From Verrucomicrobiota bacterium (GTDB lineage: Bacteria > Verrucomicrobiota > Verrucomicrobiia > Limisphaerales > J093), in contig JAAYVR010000227.1 of the NCBI GenBank assembly GCA_012517065.1, forward strand, positions 1-58,903: a stretch of DNA of 58,903 bases, in the 5' to 3' direction. This document shows positions 37,352 to 47,375 of the stretch, piece after piece. The position numbers were made by a program, and so were the translations under genes. A model generated the notes under the pieces. It worked only from the letters and a program-made list of their open reading frames with translations. It was not told the origin of the DNA and did not search any database. How positions within the stretch are numbered: the first letter of the stretch is position 1; the number at the start of each line of letters is the position of its first letter.

Positions 37352-38851
37352 ATGAAATCAACCTGTTTTTGTGCGGGCGGCCTATTGTTGTGCGGCTGTC
37401 TGATGGCATCGGAACCAGTTGCCCCTGGCTGGGTGGAAATCTTCGACGGACGGTCCCTCGACGGCTGGGCGGCTCCGGACGTGTCTTACTGGTCGGTGCG
37501 CGATGGTGCCATCACTGGGACCTCAAAGGAACCGATAGCATCAAATCATTACCTTGTTTGGCAGCGCGGAAAGCCGGCTGACTTTGAACTTTCACTGCGT
37601 TTCAAAATCCAAGGGACGCCCCAAGCAAACTCGGGCGTTCAATTCCGAAGCAAGCTACAACCCAACGGATTTGTCGAGGGGTATCAAGCCGACATCGCGC
37701 GGTACCCTGAACATTGCGGTGTGCTTTACGATGAGACCCCTGGCCGGGGGCTGCTGGCCAAACGCGGCCAGCGGCTATGCATCGACGAAACAGGACAACG
37801 TATTTCCGCCTCGTTCGCAGATGAATCTGACCTTTTCAAACTCGTGCGACTCGATGACTGGAACGAATACCACATTACCGCGCGCGGCTCGTGGGTTTCA
37901 GCCAGGCTGAATGGCAGTCTGGTGTGGCAGGTCGTTGACCGGGACGCATCTCGAAGAGCTGATGAACCCGGTGTGATCGCCCTCCAACTCCACAGCGGCC
38001 CGCCAATGACAATTCAGTTCAAAGATATTCGGTTGCGCGACCTCACGCCCCTGCACGCAGACCGTCCGAATCCTTTCTTCGCATTCTGTATGGACACGCA
38101 CGATTCCAAGAAACGCAACCTCGCCGAACAAGCTGTGCTGTTGTCCAGCCTCGGTTATGCGGGCGCAGGCCACCTTTGGCTTGATTCCGTGGCTGAACGT
38201 CTCGTGACACTCGATGCATCCGGCCTGCGCCTGTTCCAAATCTACCTCAGTCTAAACGTCAGCCCCGACGCACCGCAGCCATACGATCCCCGACTGCGGG
38301 AGATTCTTCCCCTTCTCAGGGCACGCGACACAATGCTGGCTGTCTTAATGACCGGCGGCAAACCGTCCGATACGAGCCTAGACCAAAGGGCAGTGGCAAT
38401 CCTCAGCGAAGTGGCCGATCTTGCCAAGGTACACGGAGTTAAACTGGCGCTGTATCCGCACGCCGGCGATTGGCTGGAACGCGTCGAAGACGCCGTCCGC
38501 CTTGTGCGCAAAACAGGGCGACCAAACATCGGTGTGATGTTTAATCTGTGCCATTTCCTGAAAGCCGAAGATGAGAAAAACTTGAAATCAGCAATCGAAC
38601 TGGCAGGCGATCATCTTTTTGCAGTGAGCATCAACGGCAGCGATACTGGCGAGGAAATCAAGACAGGAAAAGGCCGTTGGATAGCGCCTTTGGACGTCGG
38701 TTCTTTTGACCAAGCTGCGTTTCTGAAGTTGCTTCGGGATAAAGGTTACCGAGGTCCTGTCGGACTCCAATGCTACGGCATACCAGGGGATGCATTTGAC
38801 CACCTTGCTGCGTCAATGAAACAGTGGCGTAGGCTCAACGAGTCCCAATAG
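37352..38851 (+). CDS. DUF1080 (3-keto-disaccharide hydrolase-like) domain fused to a sugar phosphate isomerase-like barrel
   Basis: 499 aa from the ATG at 37352. The N-terminus (CFCAGGLLLCGC) looks like a lipoprotein signal with Cys at about 17, so it may sit on the membrane. Residues about 25-225 are a DUF1080 jelly roll (WVEIFDGRSLDGW, FELSLRFKIQGTPQANSGVQ, WNEYHITARG). Residues about 240-490 are a xylose isomerase/AP-endonuclease-2 type barrel (LAEQAVLLSSLGYAG, NIGVMFNLCHFLKAED, GPVGLQCYG). DUF1080 proteins are linked to 3-keto-sugar chemistry; the barrel may epimerise or eliminate the product. Both functions in one chain are an inference from the domains. Confidence 0.8.
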   Translation: MKSTCFCAGGLLLCGCLMASEPVAPGWVEIFDGRSLDGWAAPDVSYWSVRDGAITGTSKEPIASNHYLVWQRGKPADFELSLRFKIQGTPQANSGVQFRSKLQPNGFVEGYQADIARYPEHCGVLYDETPGRGLLAKRGQRLCIDETGQRISASFADESDLFKLVRLDDWNEYHITARGSWVSARLNGSLVWQVVDRDASRRADEPGVIALQLHSGPPMTIQFKDIRLRDLTPLHADRPNPFFAFCMDTHDSKKRNLAEQAVLLSSLGYAGAGHLWLDSVAERLVTLDASGLRLFQIYLSLNVSPDAPQPYDPRLREILPLLRARDTMLAVLMTGGKPSDTSLDQRAVAILSEVADLAKVHGVKLALYPHAGDWLERVEDAVRLVRKTGRPNIGVMFNLCHFLKAEDEKNLKSAIELAGDHLFAVSINGSDTGEEIKTGKGRWIAPLDVGSFDQAAFLKLLRDKGYRGPVGLQCYGIPGDAFDHLAASMKQWRRLNESQ

Positions 38852-38938
38852 AAAAACACCACACCCGCTCCGTTTGTCATCACTGAGACTCGGCTGCAGC
38901 CGTAACGTGACCGGCACATCCCAACAGGCGTCATGAAC

Positions 38939-41305
38939 TTAGTGGGACTTTTGTTGCCTGAGGCTGTCAACCCGGGCCGGTTCAGGCTCGCGCAGGAGCT
39001 TGCGCAGCACGCTTTCGAGTTCGTCGAAGTTGTAAGGTTTGGGCACCGCGGCCACAAAACCGTACTCGCGATACCGGGACATCACAGGGTCATCACAATA
39101 ACCGCTCGAGACTATTGCTTGCACCTTGCTGTCTATCAACAGCAGCTCCTGGATTGTCTCTTTCCCGCCTTTGCTGCCCTGCACGGTGAGGTCAAGAATG
39201 ACAACGTCGAACGGCCGGCCGGCCGACCTTGCTTCGACAAACCTTTCAATCGCTGCCTCGCCATCTTCAACGGCCGTAACCTCATAGCCGACCGATTCGA
39301 GCATGGCTGATGCCACCTGACGTATTTGCTCGTCGTCATCCATGAGCAGGATTCGTTTCACAGCCGAGCTCGGATGCTCCTTGGTTTGCGCCCCCGCAGG
39401 CCCTGGCTTTGCGGGCAGGTATATGTGGAATGCCGTTCCCTTGTCGGGTTTCGGGTCAACGGCGATGTGACCTCCGTGTCTCTTGACGATCGTGTAAGCT
39501 GCAGCAAGCCCCAACCCTCCGCCTTCCTTGACAAAATACGGATCGAACACGTTGGGGATATCCTCGTTCTTTATTGGCTGACCGTGGTCGTGTATTGAGA
39601 TCAAAATGTAATTGCCCGGCGTCAGGGGCATCACCGATGTCTCGCCTATCGTAACATTTGCAGCTCTAACCTCGATGGTTCCGCCCCCCGCCATGGCTCG
39701 AACTCCCCGAAGAACCACGTTTTGGATGACCTGAGAGAACTGGCCTTCGTCAACATCCACAGGCCACAAAGCATCGTCAATGGTAATTCTGCTCCGCACA
39801 TTGCTTCCTCTCAGCGCAAAACTGGTCGCTTCAGTGATCAGGTCGTTGACACGAACAGTTCTCTTTACCGGGACACCGGACTTGGCGAAGGTCTGCAGTT
39901 GGCGGGTAATCTCACGGGCTTTCAACGCTGATTCCTCAGCACAAGCCAGATGCTCGATCAGTTCGCCATTTGCGGTCGGACTGCGTTTGGCCATTGAGAT
40001 GTGGCCAAGCACACTTGTCAGGATGTTGTTGAAATCGTGCGCAATTCCACCAGCCATCATGCCGATCGACTGCAGTTTGCTCGCAGTTAGCAACGCTTCC
40101 ACGTGGCGCTGCTGTTCTGTCACATCCCGGAACACGACCACGACGCCGATGCTCTTGCCGCCAGCATCCGAAATCGGCGAACAACTCAATTCAATCAACC
40201 TCTCTGTCTGGTCTCTCCCAACCAACAACACGCCTTCGGTCAGCTTCGTCGATGCCCCGGTCCGAAGCGCGTCCTCAACAAGGTTGGCAACTGGCTGCCG
40301 CGTGTCGGAATGGTAACAGCGCAGCACCTGCCTGAGGTTTCGGCCAACTGCCTCCTTGGATGGCCAACCGGTCAGTTCCTCCGCCACAACGTTGAATAGC
40401 ACTATGTCACCACGGCAATCTGTCGCTACTACGCCATCGGCGATCGAACGCAACGTGACAGCAAGCCGTTCTTTTTCATCCGCCAATGCAGCCTCGACCT
40501 TGCTCCGCTGCTGAATTTCCTCCTGTAATTCACGCGTGCGCTCTGCCACACGCTTCTCCAGCTCGCTCTGCGATTTCACCAGCGCTGCTTCGCGGCTTTG
40601 GATTTTCGCAACCACTTCGCCGAAACCCTCCGCCAACCGCGCAAGCTCGTCTTCGCCGTCAGCAGCCCCACCAAGCCCGCTCGAACCGTCGCTCGCAGAA
40701 ACAAGCCGCGATGTCTGCCACAATGCCTTGATCGGCTCCGAAATGGTTCTCCGCACTTCGCTGCTCACCCAAACGGCAATTGCAATCGAAAAGGCAAATA
40801 CTCCAAGCACACCAAGCCCGGAGAGAAGTAACCTCCAATAAGCCGGCCTGATTTGAGCCTGCAGGCAGATCACTCCCATCCGCTGCTTCCCCGCCACCAT
40901 CACCGGCCGATAAAGATAAACAGTGCCGCCGTCGAAATGGAGCTCCCGGTCCAGCCCTTGGATAACACCGGTTTGTGCCGTGCCTCCAGCCAGCGAGCCA
41001 ATCAACCCGCCTTCAGTAACATAACCGCTCAGACCGGCAGTTTGCGGACTTGACTTCAACGCTGCCAGGATGTTTGTAGCCGTTGTGTTGTCCCCCGACT
41101 CAAGTGCTGTGCTCAAGAAACTCGCAACAAACTCCAGCTTCATCCTGGCCTCGTGCCTCGCCTGGTCGCGGATATCAATCCATTTGCCAACCAAAAATGC
41201 AACGGAAGCCACAATAAGCCCCGCCGCACAGGCGAAAGTCACCAGCAAGAACAGCTTTCTCTCGATCGATTTCCTCCGCAACAGGCGTGTCATCATTTCG
41301 CACAA
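38939..41305 (-). CDS. membrane-bound PAS hybrid histidine kinase with receiver domain
   Basis: 788 aa. TM1 (about residues 18-40), an extracytoplasmic sensor (about 45-155), TM2 (about 158-181), HAMP (about 180-235), coiled coil, PAS (about 278-398), HisKA with phospho-acceptor His423 (GGIAHDFNN), HATPase (about 520-632) and a receiver (about 650-770) with Asp656/657, Asp705 and Lys756. The ATPase domain is unusual: the second Asn of the N box is Arg533 (NVVLRG instead of the usual NLVVNA), and the G1 box reads DHGQP. The Asn normally coordinates Mg-ATP. The kinase may be weak or act mainly as a phosphatase or sensor. No separate response regulator adjoins. Confidence 0.88.
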   Translation of the reverse strand: MCEMMTRLLRRKSIERKLFLLVTFACAAGLIVASVAFLVGKWIDIRDQARHEARMKLEFVASFLSTALESGDNTTATNILAALKSSPQTAGLSGYVTEGGLIGSLAGGTAQTGVIQGLDRELHFDGGTVYLYRPVMVAGKQRMGVICLQAQIRPAYWRLLLSGLGVLGVFAFSIAIAVWVSSEVRRTISEPIKALWQTSRLVSASDGSSGLGGAADGEDELARLAEGFGEVVAKIQSREAALVKSQSELEKRVAERTRELQEEIQQRSKVEAALADEKERLAVTLRSIADGVVATDCRGDIVLFNVVAEELTGWPSKEAVGRNLRQVLRCYHSDTRQPVANLVEDALRTGASTKLTEGVLLVGRDQTERLIELSCSPISDAGGKSIGVVVVFRDVTEQQRHVEALLTASKLQSIGMMAGGIAHDFNNILTSVLGHISMAKRSPTANGELIEHLACAEESALKAREITRQLQTFAKSGVPVKRTVRVNDLITEATSFALRGSNVRSRITIDDALWPVDVDEGQFSQVIQNVVLRGVRAMAGGGTIEVRAANVTIGETSVMPLTPGNYILISIHDHGQPIKNEDIPNVFDPYFVKEGGGLGLAAAYTIVKRHGGHIAVDPKPDKGTAFHIYLPAKPGPAGAQTKEHPSSAVKRILLMDDDEQIRQVASAMLESVGYEVTAVEDGEAAIERFVEARSAGRPFDVVILDLTVQGSKGGKETIQELLLIDSKVQAIVSSGYCDDPVMSRYREYGFVAAVPKPYNFDELESVLRKLLREPEPARVDSLRQQKSH

Positions 41306-41827
41306 GCTCCAATAAACCGCGGCAGCGTTATGCTCTCAACTGTTAGAACAGAAATCCCAAATCTGTCTCCTGTTTTCAAGCGCAAATCTTGACTGGCAAA
41401 TCGCTGCACTCCTGTAACAAACGCCGCCGCAAGCACAAGACAATCCATTTCTCTTGGCGGTTTGCTCCAAGCCACAGCCGCGGCAATTCCCATTGTGTAC
41501 AATTGCCAAACACTGTTCTCGAGGATCAGCATCAGGCGTGCCAGTTGCCAGTATGATGATAGTTCTTGGAACTTAAGCGTTGATAATAAATGCCTTACAG
41601 CTTTACATAGGAGTCAACCAATACCTCGCTTGACTGCCTGTCCAGTACATATGTGTAAATTATTCCGACGTTCGGCATCATGTTGAACGACCACCGAACT
41701 CGGCCCCGAGCCCCTTGGTAACCCGGAAAACCCCTCAGTCTCCGCGAGGTGGATATGTCAAATCCGAGGCGATTCTCCAGAATTATGCTGGATTTGCACC
41801 CCGGGAAAAGCCATGGTCCATTTGCGC
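41306..41827. other. 522-bp intergenic region between divergent genes
   Basis: Separates the hybrid kinase from the Ig-like protein gene. It must hold both promoters; I find no box pair good enough to name. No repeat of families A-D, RNA gene or coding frame with family features is visible. The section 41560-41640 is AT-richer than its surroundings. Confidence 0.4.
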
Positions 41828-43624
41828 ATGAAAATTAAAACAATCAACTCGTGTTTCAATTCGAAGGCCTTGCATAAAACCATTGGACTTTCATTGTCAA
41901 CTGTTCTCGCCGGTGTTTTCCCATTTCTTGGAATTATCACAGGAGAAGCAATGGCGCAGTCCACGCCAAAGGTCGTGTCAGTGACGCCATCCAACGGTAG
42001 CTCGGGCGTTTCAGTCAGCACAGGACTCGTATTCACTTTTGATCAAGAGATGAACGACGGGATTCCCATCATGCCCTCAATTCCAGGTTTCTTCACGGGC
42101 AACGTCGAGTTTACACCCGATGTGGGCTTTGGTTTCGATGGCGAATGGGGGACTGACAAACGAACACTTACAATAACCTTTTCCGATAACCTCGATCCCA
42201 ACACCAGTTACACATGGAAGCTGAATCCGGCGGGCGCGATGATGCCGATTACCAGCGCCACTGGCGTCGCGCTGCCAACCACAACCGGCAGTTTCACAAC
42301 CGGCAGCGGCGGTGGCGGCGGAACGGCGCCTAAGCTCGTCTCATCTTCGCCAGCAAACGGCGCTTTCAATGTGCCACGAAATGTAAACGTCGTTTTCGTG
42401 TTCGATCGCCCAATGAAAAAGATTTCCAACCCCGGCCTCGCGATCGAGTGGCAAGGGACAGACCTTGACCCCGCAAAATTCAGCTACACATGGAGTGCGG
42501 ACGGTACAACGTTGACGTGCGATTACGCCGGAGATTTGCCCGCCCAAAGCTGGATTGCCTGGCAGCTCAACCCCGGATCGGCCTCCGTCCTGCTCGAAAG
42601 CCAGGAAGGCGAACTGCTCCCTGAGGACGAATATCAAGGCGTGTTTCTCACCGCGATGAACAGCGGCGAGTGCGACCCCGACGGCGTTCCCGATACTTGG
42701 GGAACCTACGGCGTTCAGAAAACCGCGCGTTACGAACAAACCTCGGCTGCCGACCCAACGCCCGAAAAGGAACAGCCGTTCTTCTTCTCTGCGATAGTCT
42801 TTGCTCCAGCCATGGGACCGGCCATTGCAAGTGCTTCGGTCACTCTCCCATCGGGTTCGGCCAAACCTCTCACAAACGAGCTCGCAAACCTTTGGGCGTA
42901 CATGGACTACAACACCAACGAGGCCGCACTTGACTCAGCCTACCCGGCCGGGAACTACACGCTAAGGTTTGCTCTGACAAACCAGCCTGAACGTGTCATA
43001 ACGATGAACATGCCGGCCACCAAACCGCCCGTGCCGAAGATTCTCAACTACGCCGAAGCACAGGCTGTCAATGCAGCACAGGACTTCACCTTGCGCTGGA
43101 ACCAGTTCACCGGCGCTGGTGCCAATGATTCCATATCACTGATTGTCCATACAACCAACGGCACGATTGTGTTCAGAGCGCCTGACTTGTGCGTGCCAAG
43201 ACCCCTGCCCGTATCCGCAACGTCCATCGTCATCCCCGCAAATACATTCAAATCAAACGCCACTTACACGGCCAGCCTGACTTTCCATCGTACCGGTTAC
43301 AGTTCAACAAATGCAGTTCCGGAAATGGCGGGTTCAAGCGGAGTCGGCAAATCAACCAGTTTCACCATCAAGACGGGCACAGGCGGCTCAGCCGCGCAGG
43401 CAAGATTCACACAAAGCCGGCTCTTGCCCAACGGCAACCCCGAAATGACCCTCACTGGCTCGCCCCAAACAAAATACACGATCGAACGCTCCAAAACGAT
43501 CGGCCAATCCGCCGCGTGGACAACCGTCGGCATCGTCAACACAGACACCACCGGAAAAGGCGTGTTCGAAGACACTCAGGCCGGGAAAGCGCCGCCCCTT
43601 TTCTATCGCGCTGTCGCTTACTGA
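41828..43624 (+). CDS. secreted protein with two Big_5 (SbsA-like) Ig domains
   Basis: 598 aa from the ATG at 41828, which gives a signal peptide (SLSTVLAGVFPFLGII). Two bacterial Ig-like Big_5 domains start at about residues 46 (PKVVSVTPSNGSSGV) and 166 (PKLVSSSPANGAFNV), with a Gly-rich linker between them. A middle beta region (about 300-520) follows. The last about 60 residues (YTIERSKTIG, AWTTVG, FEDTQ, FYRAVAY) match the ends of two other secreted proteins in the window. No enzyme domain is seen; a structural or adhesive role is likely. Confidence 0.8.
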   Translation: MKIKTINSCFNSKALHKTIGLSLSTVLAGVFPFLGIITGEAMAQSTPKVVSVTPSNGSSGVSVSTGLVFTFDQEMNDGIPIMPSIPGFFTGNVEFTPDVGFGFDGEWGTDKRTLTITFSDNLDPNTSYTWKLNPAGAMMPITSATGVALPTTTGSFTTGSGGGGGTAPKLVSSSPANGAFNVPRNVNVVFVFDRPMKKISNPGLAIEWQGTDLDPAKFSYTWSADGTTLTCDYAGDLPAQSWIAWQLNPGSASVLLESQEGELLPEDEYQGVFLTAMNSGECDPDGVPDTWGTYGVQKTARYEQTSAADPTPEKEQPFFFSAIVFAPAMGPAIASASVTLPSGSAKPLTNELANLWAYMDYNTNEAALDSAYPAGNYTLRFALTNQPERVITMNMPATKPPVPKILNYAEAQAVNAAQDFTLRWNQFTGAGANDSISLIVHTTNGTIVFRAPDLCVPRPLPVSATSIVIPANTFKSNATYTASLTFHRTGYSSTNAVPEMAGSSGVGKSTSFTIKTGTGGSAAQARFTQSRLLPNGNPEMTLTGSPQTKYTIERSKTIGQSAAWTTVGIVNTDTTGKGVFEDTQAGKAPPLFYRAVAY

Positions 43625-43639
43625 CAACACCATCCCATC

Positions 43640-44010
43640 CAGTCTAAGAGCAAACCCAGACCAGGCCACTTTTCGGCGCAGCTCCGCTTCCGACCGGGCA
43701 TGCGGTGCAATAATACCGGACTGGAACCGCCGCTCTCGGTCCATGGCCCGCCCTGCTCAAATGTGACCGGTCCGCGGCTACCTCGTCTCTTGGATCGAAT
43801 GTGTGGGCAAATGACTTGATTCTGTACATCCTGCCTGCCACCCACGAACATCCGACAAAGACGCAAATAGAGGGACAGGCACGTTGTTTGGGCGTTGTCC
43901 CCTGATTGCGGCGTGGCTCGCAAATTGTCCCTTGTTTCAATCGGCAGCTGCCGAAGTCTGTGCAGGAACCCCGCGCATGCCGATATGGGGACAGGCACGT
44001 TGTTTGTGGT
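43640..44010 (-). repeat. composite repeat, family D, copy 3 (inverted, long form)
   Basis: Minus-strand blocks in order: AACAACGTGCCTGTCCCCAT (44007-43988), CGGCAGCTGCCGATTGAAAC, GGACAACGCCCAAACAACGT, CCCTCTATTTGCGTC, CATTTGCCCACACATTCGAT and GAGAGCGGCGGTTCCAGTCC. Both halves of the family D unit are present. The 43625-44100 gap has no other content. Confidence 0.75.
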
Positions 44011-44110
44011 GTGCGCGGAGCGCCCGCCCTAGCTTACGCGGTTCCTTGAACGGCAGGGCGCGCCATCGTTAACGCGCCGAAGCTGCGACAGTTATTGAAT
44101 TTGGGTCAAA

Positions 44111-44153
44111 AATGAAACAGCTTGCCGGTCCACTCGGGCCAGGCAAGCTGTTT
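44111..44153 (-). terminator. intrinsic terminator of gap
   Basis: On the minus strand, AAACAGCTTGCC (44153-44142) pairs perfectly with GGCAAGCTGTTT (44126-44115) around a 15-nt loop, followed by CATTTTT. It starts 22 bp after the GAPDH stop. Confidence 0.85.
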
Positions 44154-44175
44154 GCGTGAACTGAAAGAATCCGGG

Positions 44176-45324
<1,149 letters not shown>

Positions 45325-45542
45325 CTATCCACAAACTCGCGCTCGTCAACGACATTTAGCCCGGAAATCGAACCGGAATGACAGCCCGGGTGTACCGTGG
45401 CTGTCGCACGGCGGCATTTCCGGAGTCAACCCGCGTCTGCAATGCGCGGTCCGTTCATTGTCCTTGCCCGGACGCTCGTGCCAAGCTAAAGGTTTACCCA
45501 ACAACATGCACCCAGCTTAGCACTTGTCCACACGCTCTCAAA

Positions 45543-47108
45543 ATGGCTTACCAATCTTTCCGAGATTTTCTCAACGCACTCGACAGGGCAGCCGAACTGA
45601 TCCGATGCACGGACCCAATCGCTACCGAACTCGAGATTACAGAGCTGGCTGATCGCCAAATGAAGTCGCCCGGCGGCGGCAAAGCGCTTTTGATTGAAAA
45701 ACCCACTGTAAACGGCCTGCTCTCGCCGTTCCCCGTGGTCATCAACGCCATGGGCTCTTTCCGACGAATGGCGCTGGCGCTGGGCACGGAATCTCTCGAT
45801 GCTTTGGCCGGCGAAATTGCAGGAATCGTAAAGGCCAAGCCCCCAATTTCGGTCCGAGACGCCCTCAAACTCCTTTCAACCGCGCTCGAGCTGCGCCACA
45901 CCAGGCCCAAAATGGTGGCAAACGGGCCGTGCCGTGAGGTGATCCATACATTCGACCCCAAGCCGACGCGCACCGAACCATGGCCTGAAGCGCCCACGAT
46001 ATCCGATTCACAGATTCAGTCCCGCAGTCCCGCGCCCACTCTGCTGAATCTGCCCATCTTAAAGTGCTGGCCACTGGATGCCGGGCGGTTCATCACATTG
46101 CCCTGTGTTGTGACAAAGGACCCGGAAACCGGTACTCGAAATGTCGGCATGTACCGAATGCAGGTTTACGACCCGGAAACAACCGGGATGCACTGGCAAC
46201 TCCAAAAGGTCGCTGCACGCCATGCCAGGCGATATTACGACCGCGGTGAGCGCATGCCCGTGGCGGTCTTTCTGGGCGGAGACCCAGCGTTCACTTTCGC
46301 CGCAACAGCGCCGTTGCCCGACGATTTCGACGAGTTCCTGCTGGCTGGTTTTCTCAGAAAACGATCGGTCGAGCTGGTGCGGTGTGTCACCTGCCCGCTC
46401 GAAGTACCGGCAGATGCTGACATCGTCATCGAAGGATACATTGATCCGCGCGAGCCTTTGCGGATGGAAGGTCCCTTCGGCGATCACACCGGATACTACA
46501 GCTTGCCGGAACCCTACCCGGTCTTTCATATAACAGCCATCACCCATCGCAAAGAAGCTGTCTATCCAGCAACTGTCGTCGGCATCCCGCCCATGGAAGA
46601 TTTTTACATCGGCACGGCCGCTGTGAAACTGTTCCTGCCCATCTTGAAAATGAATTTTCCTGAGCTTGTGGACATTGCGCTGCCGCCCGAGGGCGTGTTC
46701 CACAACCTCGTCTTTGCAAGCATCCGAAAGACATACCCAATGCAAGCTTACAAAATCATGCACGGCCTGTGGGGTATGGGTCAGATGATGTTCTCCAAAT
46801 ACATCGTCGTGGTTGACGATGACGTCGATGTGCACAACACAAGCGAGGTCATTTTCCGACTTTGCGCAAACACCGACCCACAACGCGATTGCATCTTTAC
46901 CAAAGGCCCTGCCGATGTGCTCGATCATGCCACGCCCGAAATCGGTCTCGGCACCAAACTCGGGTTCGACGCTACACGCAAGCTCCCCGGAGAAGGTTTC
47001 AAACGACCATGGCCGCCAATCATCAAAATGGACGCCGAAGTAAAAGCCAGAATAGACCAGATGTTCTCGTCTCTTGGTCCTAGACCAGAACCAACGCGCC
47101 GGTCCTGA
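45543..47108 (+). CDS. ubiD: UbiD-family (de)carboxylase
   Basis: 521 aa from the ATG at 45543. A longer frame to 45378 exists but its extra 55 residues look non-coding. UbiD enzymes use prenylated FMN to decarboxylate aromatic or alpha,beta-unsaturated acids, often in quinone synthesis. Visible signatures are RNVGMYRMQVYD near the prFMN site, VAVFLGGDPAF, and EGYIDPREPLRMEGPFGDHT with the catalytic Arg/Glu residues, then YPATVVGIPPMED. Quinone synthesis is inferred from the family; no other quinone gene adjoins. It diverges from gap across 281 bp. Confidence 0.9.
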   Translation: MAYQSFRDFLNALDRAAELIRCTDPIATELEITELADRQMKSPGGGKALLIEKPTVNGLLSPFPVVINAMGSFRRMALALGTESLDALAGEIAGIVKAKPPISVRDALKLLSTALELRHTRPKMVANGPCREVIHTFDPKPTRTEPWPEAPTISDSQIQSRSPAPTLLNLPILKCWPLDAGRFITLPCVVTKDPETGTRNVGMYRMQVYDPETTGMHWQLQKVAARHARRYYDRGERMPVAVFLGGDPAFTFAATAPLPDDFDEFLLAGFLRKRSVELVRCVTCPLEVPADADIVIEGYIDPREPLRMEGPFGDHTGYYSLPEPYPVFHITAITHRKEAVYPATVVGIPPMEDFYIGTAAVKLFLPILKMNFPELVDIALPPEGVFHNLVFASIRKTYPMQAYKIMHGLWGMGQMMFSKYIVVVDDDVDVHNTSEVIFRLCANTDPQRDCIFTKGPADVLDHATPEIGLGTKLGFDATRKLPGEGFKRPWPPIIKMDAEVKARIDQMFSSLGPRPEPTRRS

Positions 47109-47375
47109 TATGAAACCGCATTCGGCACAGAAATCGCTTCCATTTGTAATCTGGCGGGCAACAATGACACGCCGCGGCGCGCCCGCAACCGGCTCATCCA
47201 GTCGAAAAGTTTGCGTTGGTTGCAGAAACGCTGCTCTGTCATGACACGCCGCCCGAGGCGAGCGTCGCCTCGAGTTGGGTGTGAGAGTAAACTGAAACCG
47301 CTGAATGCAGCGGTGTTTGAATCGGAGAGTTCGCGATAGCTGCGAAAACTTTCCAGGATAGCTATACGGGGTTTT

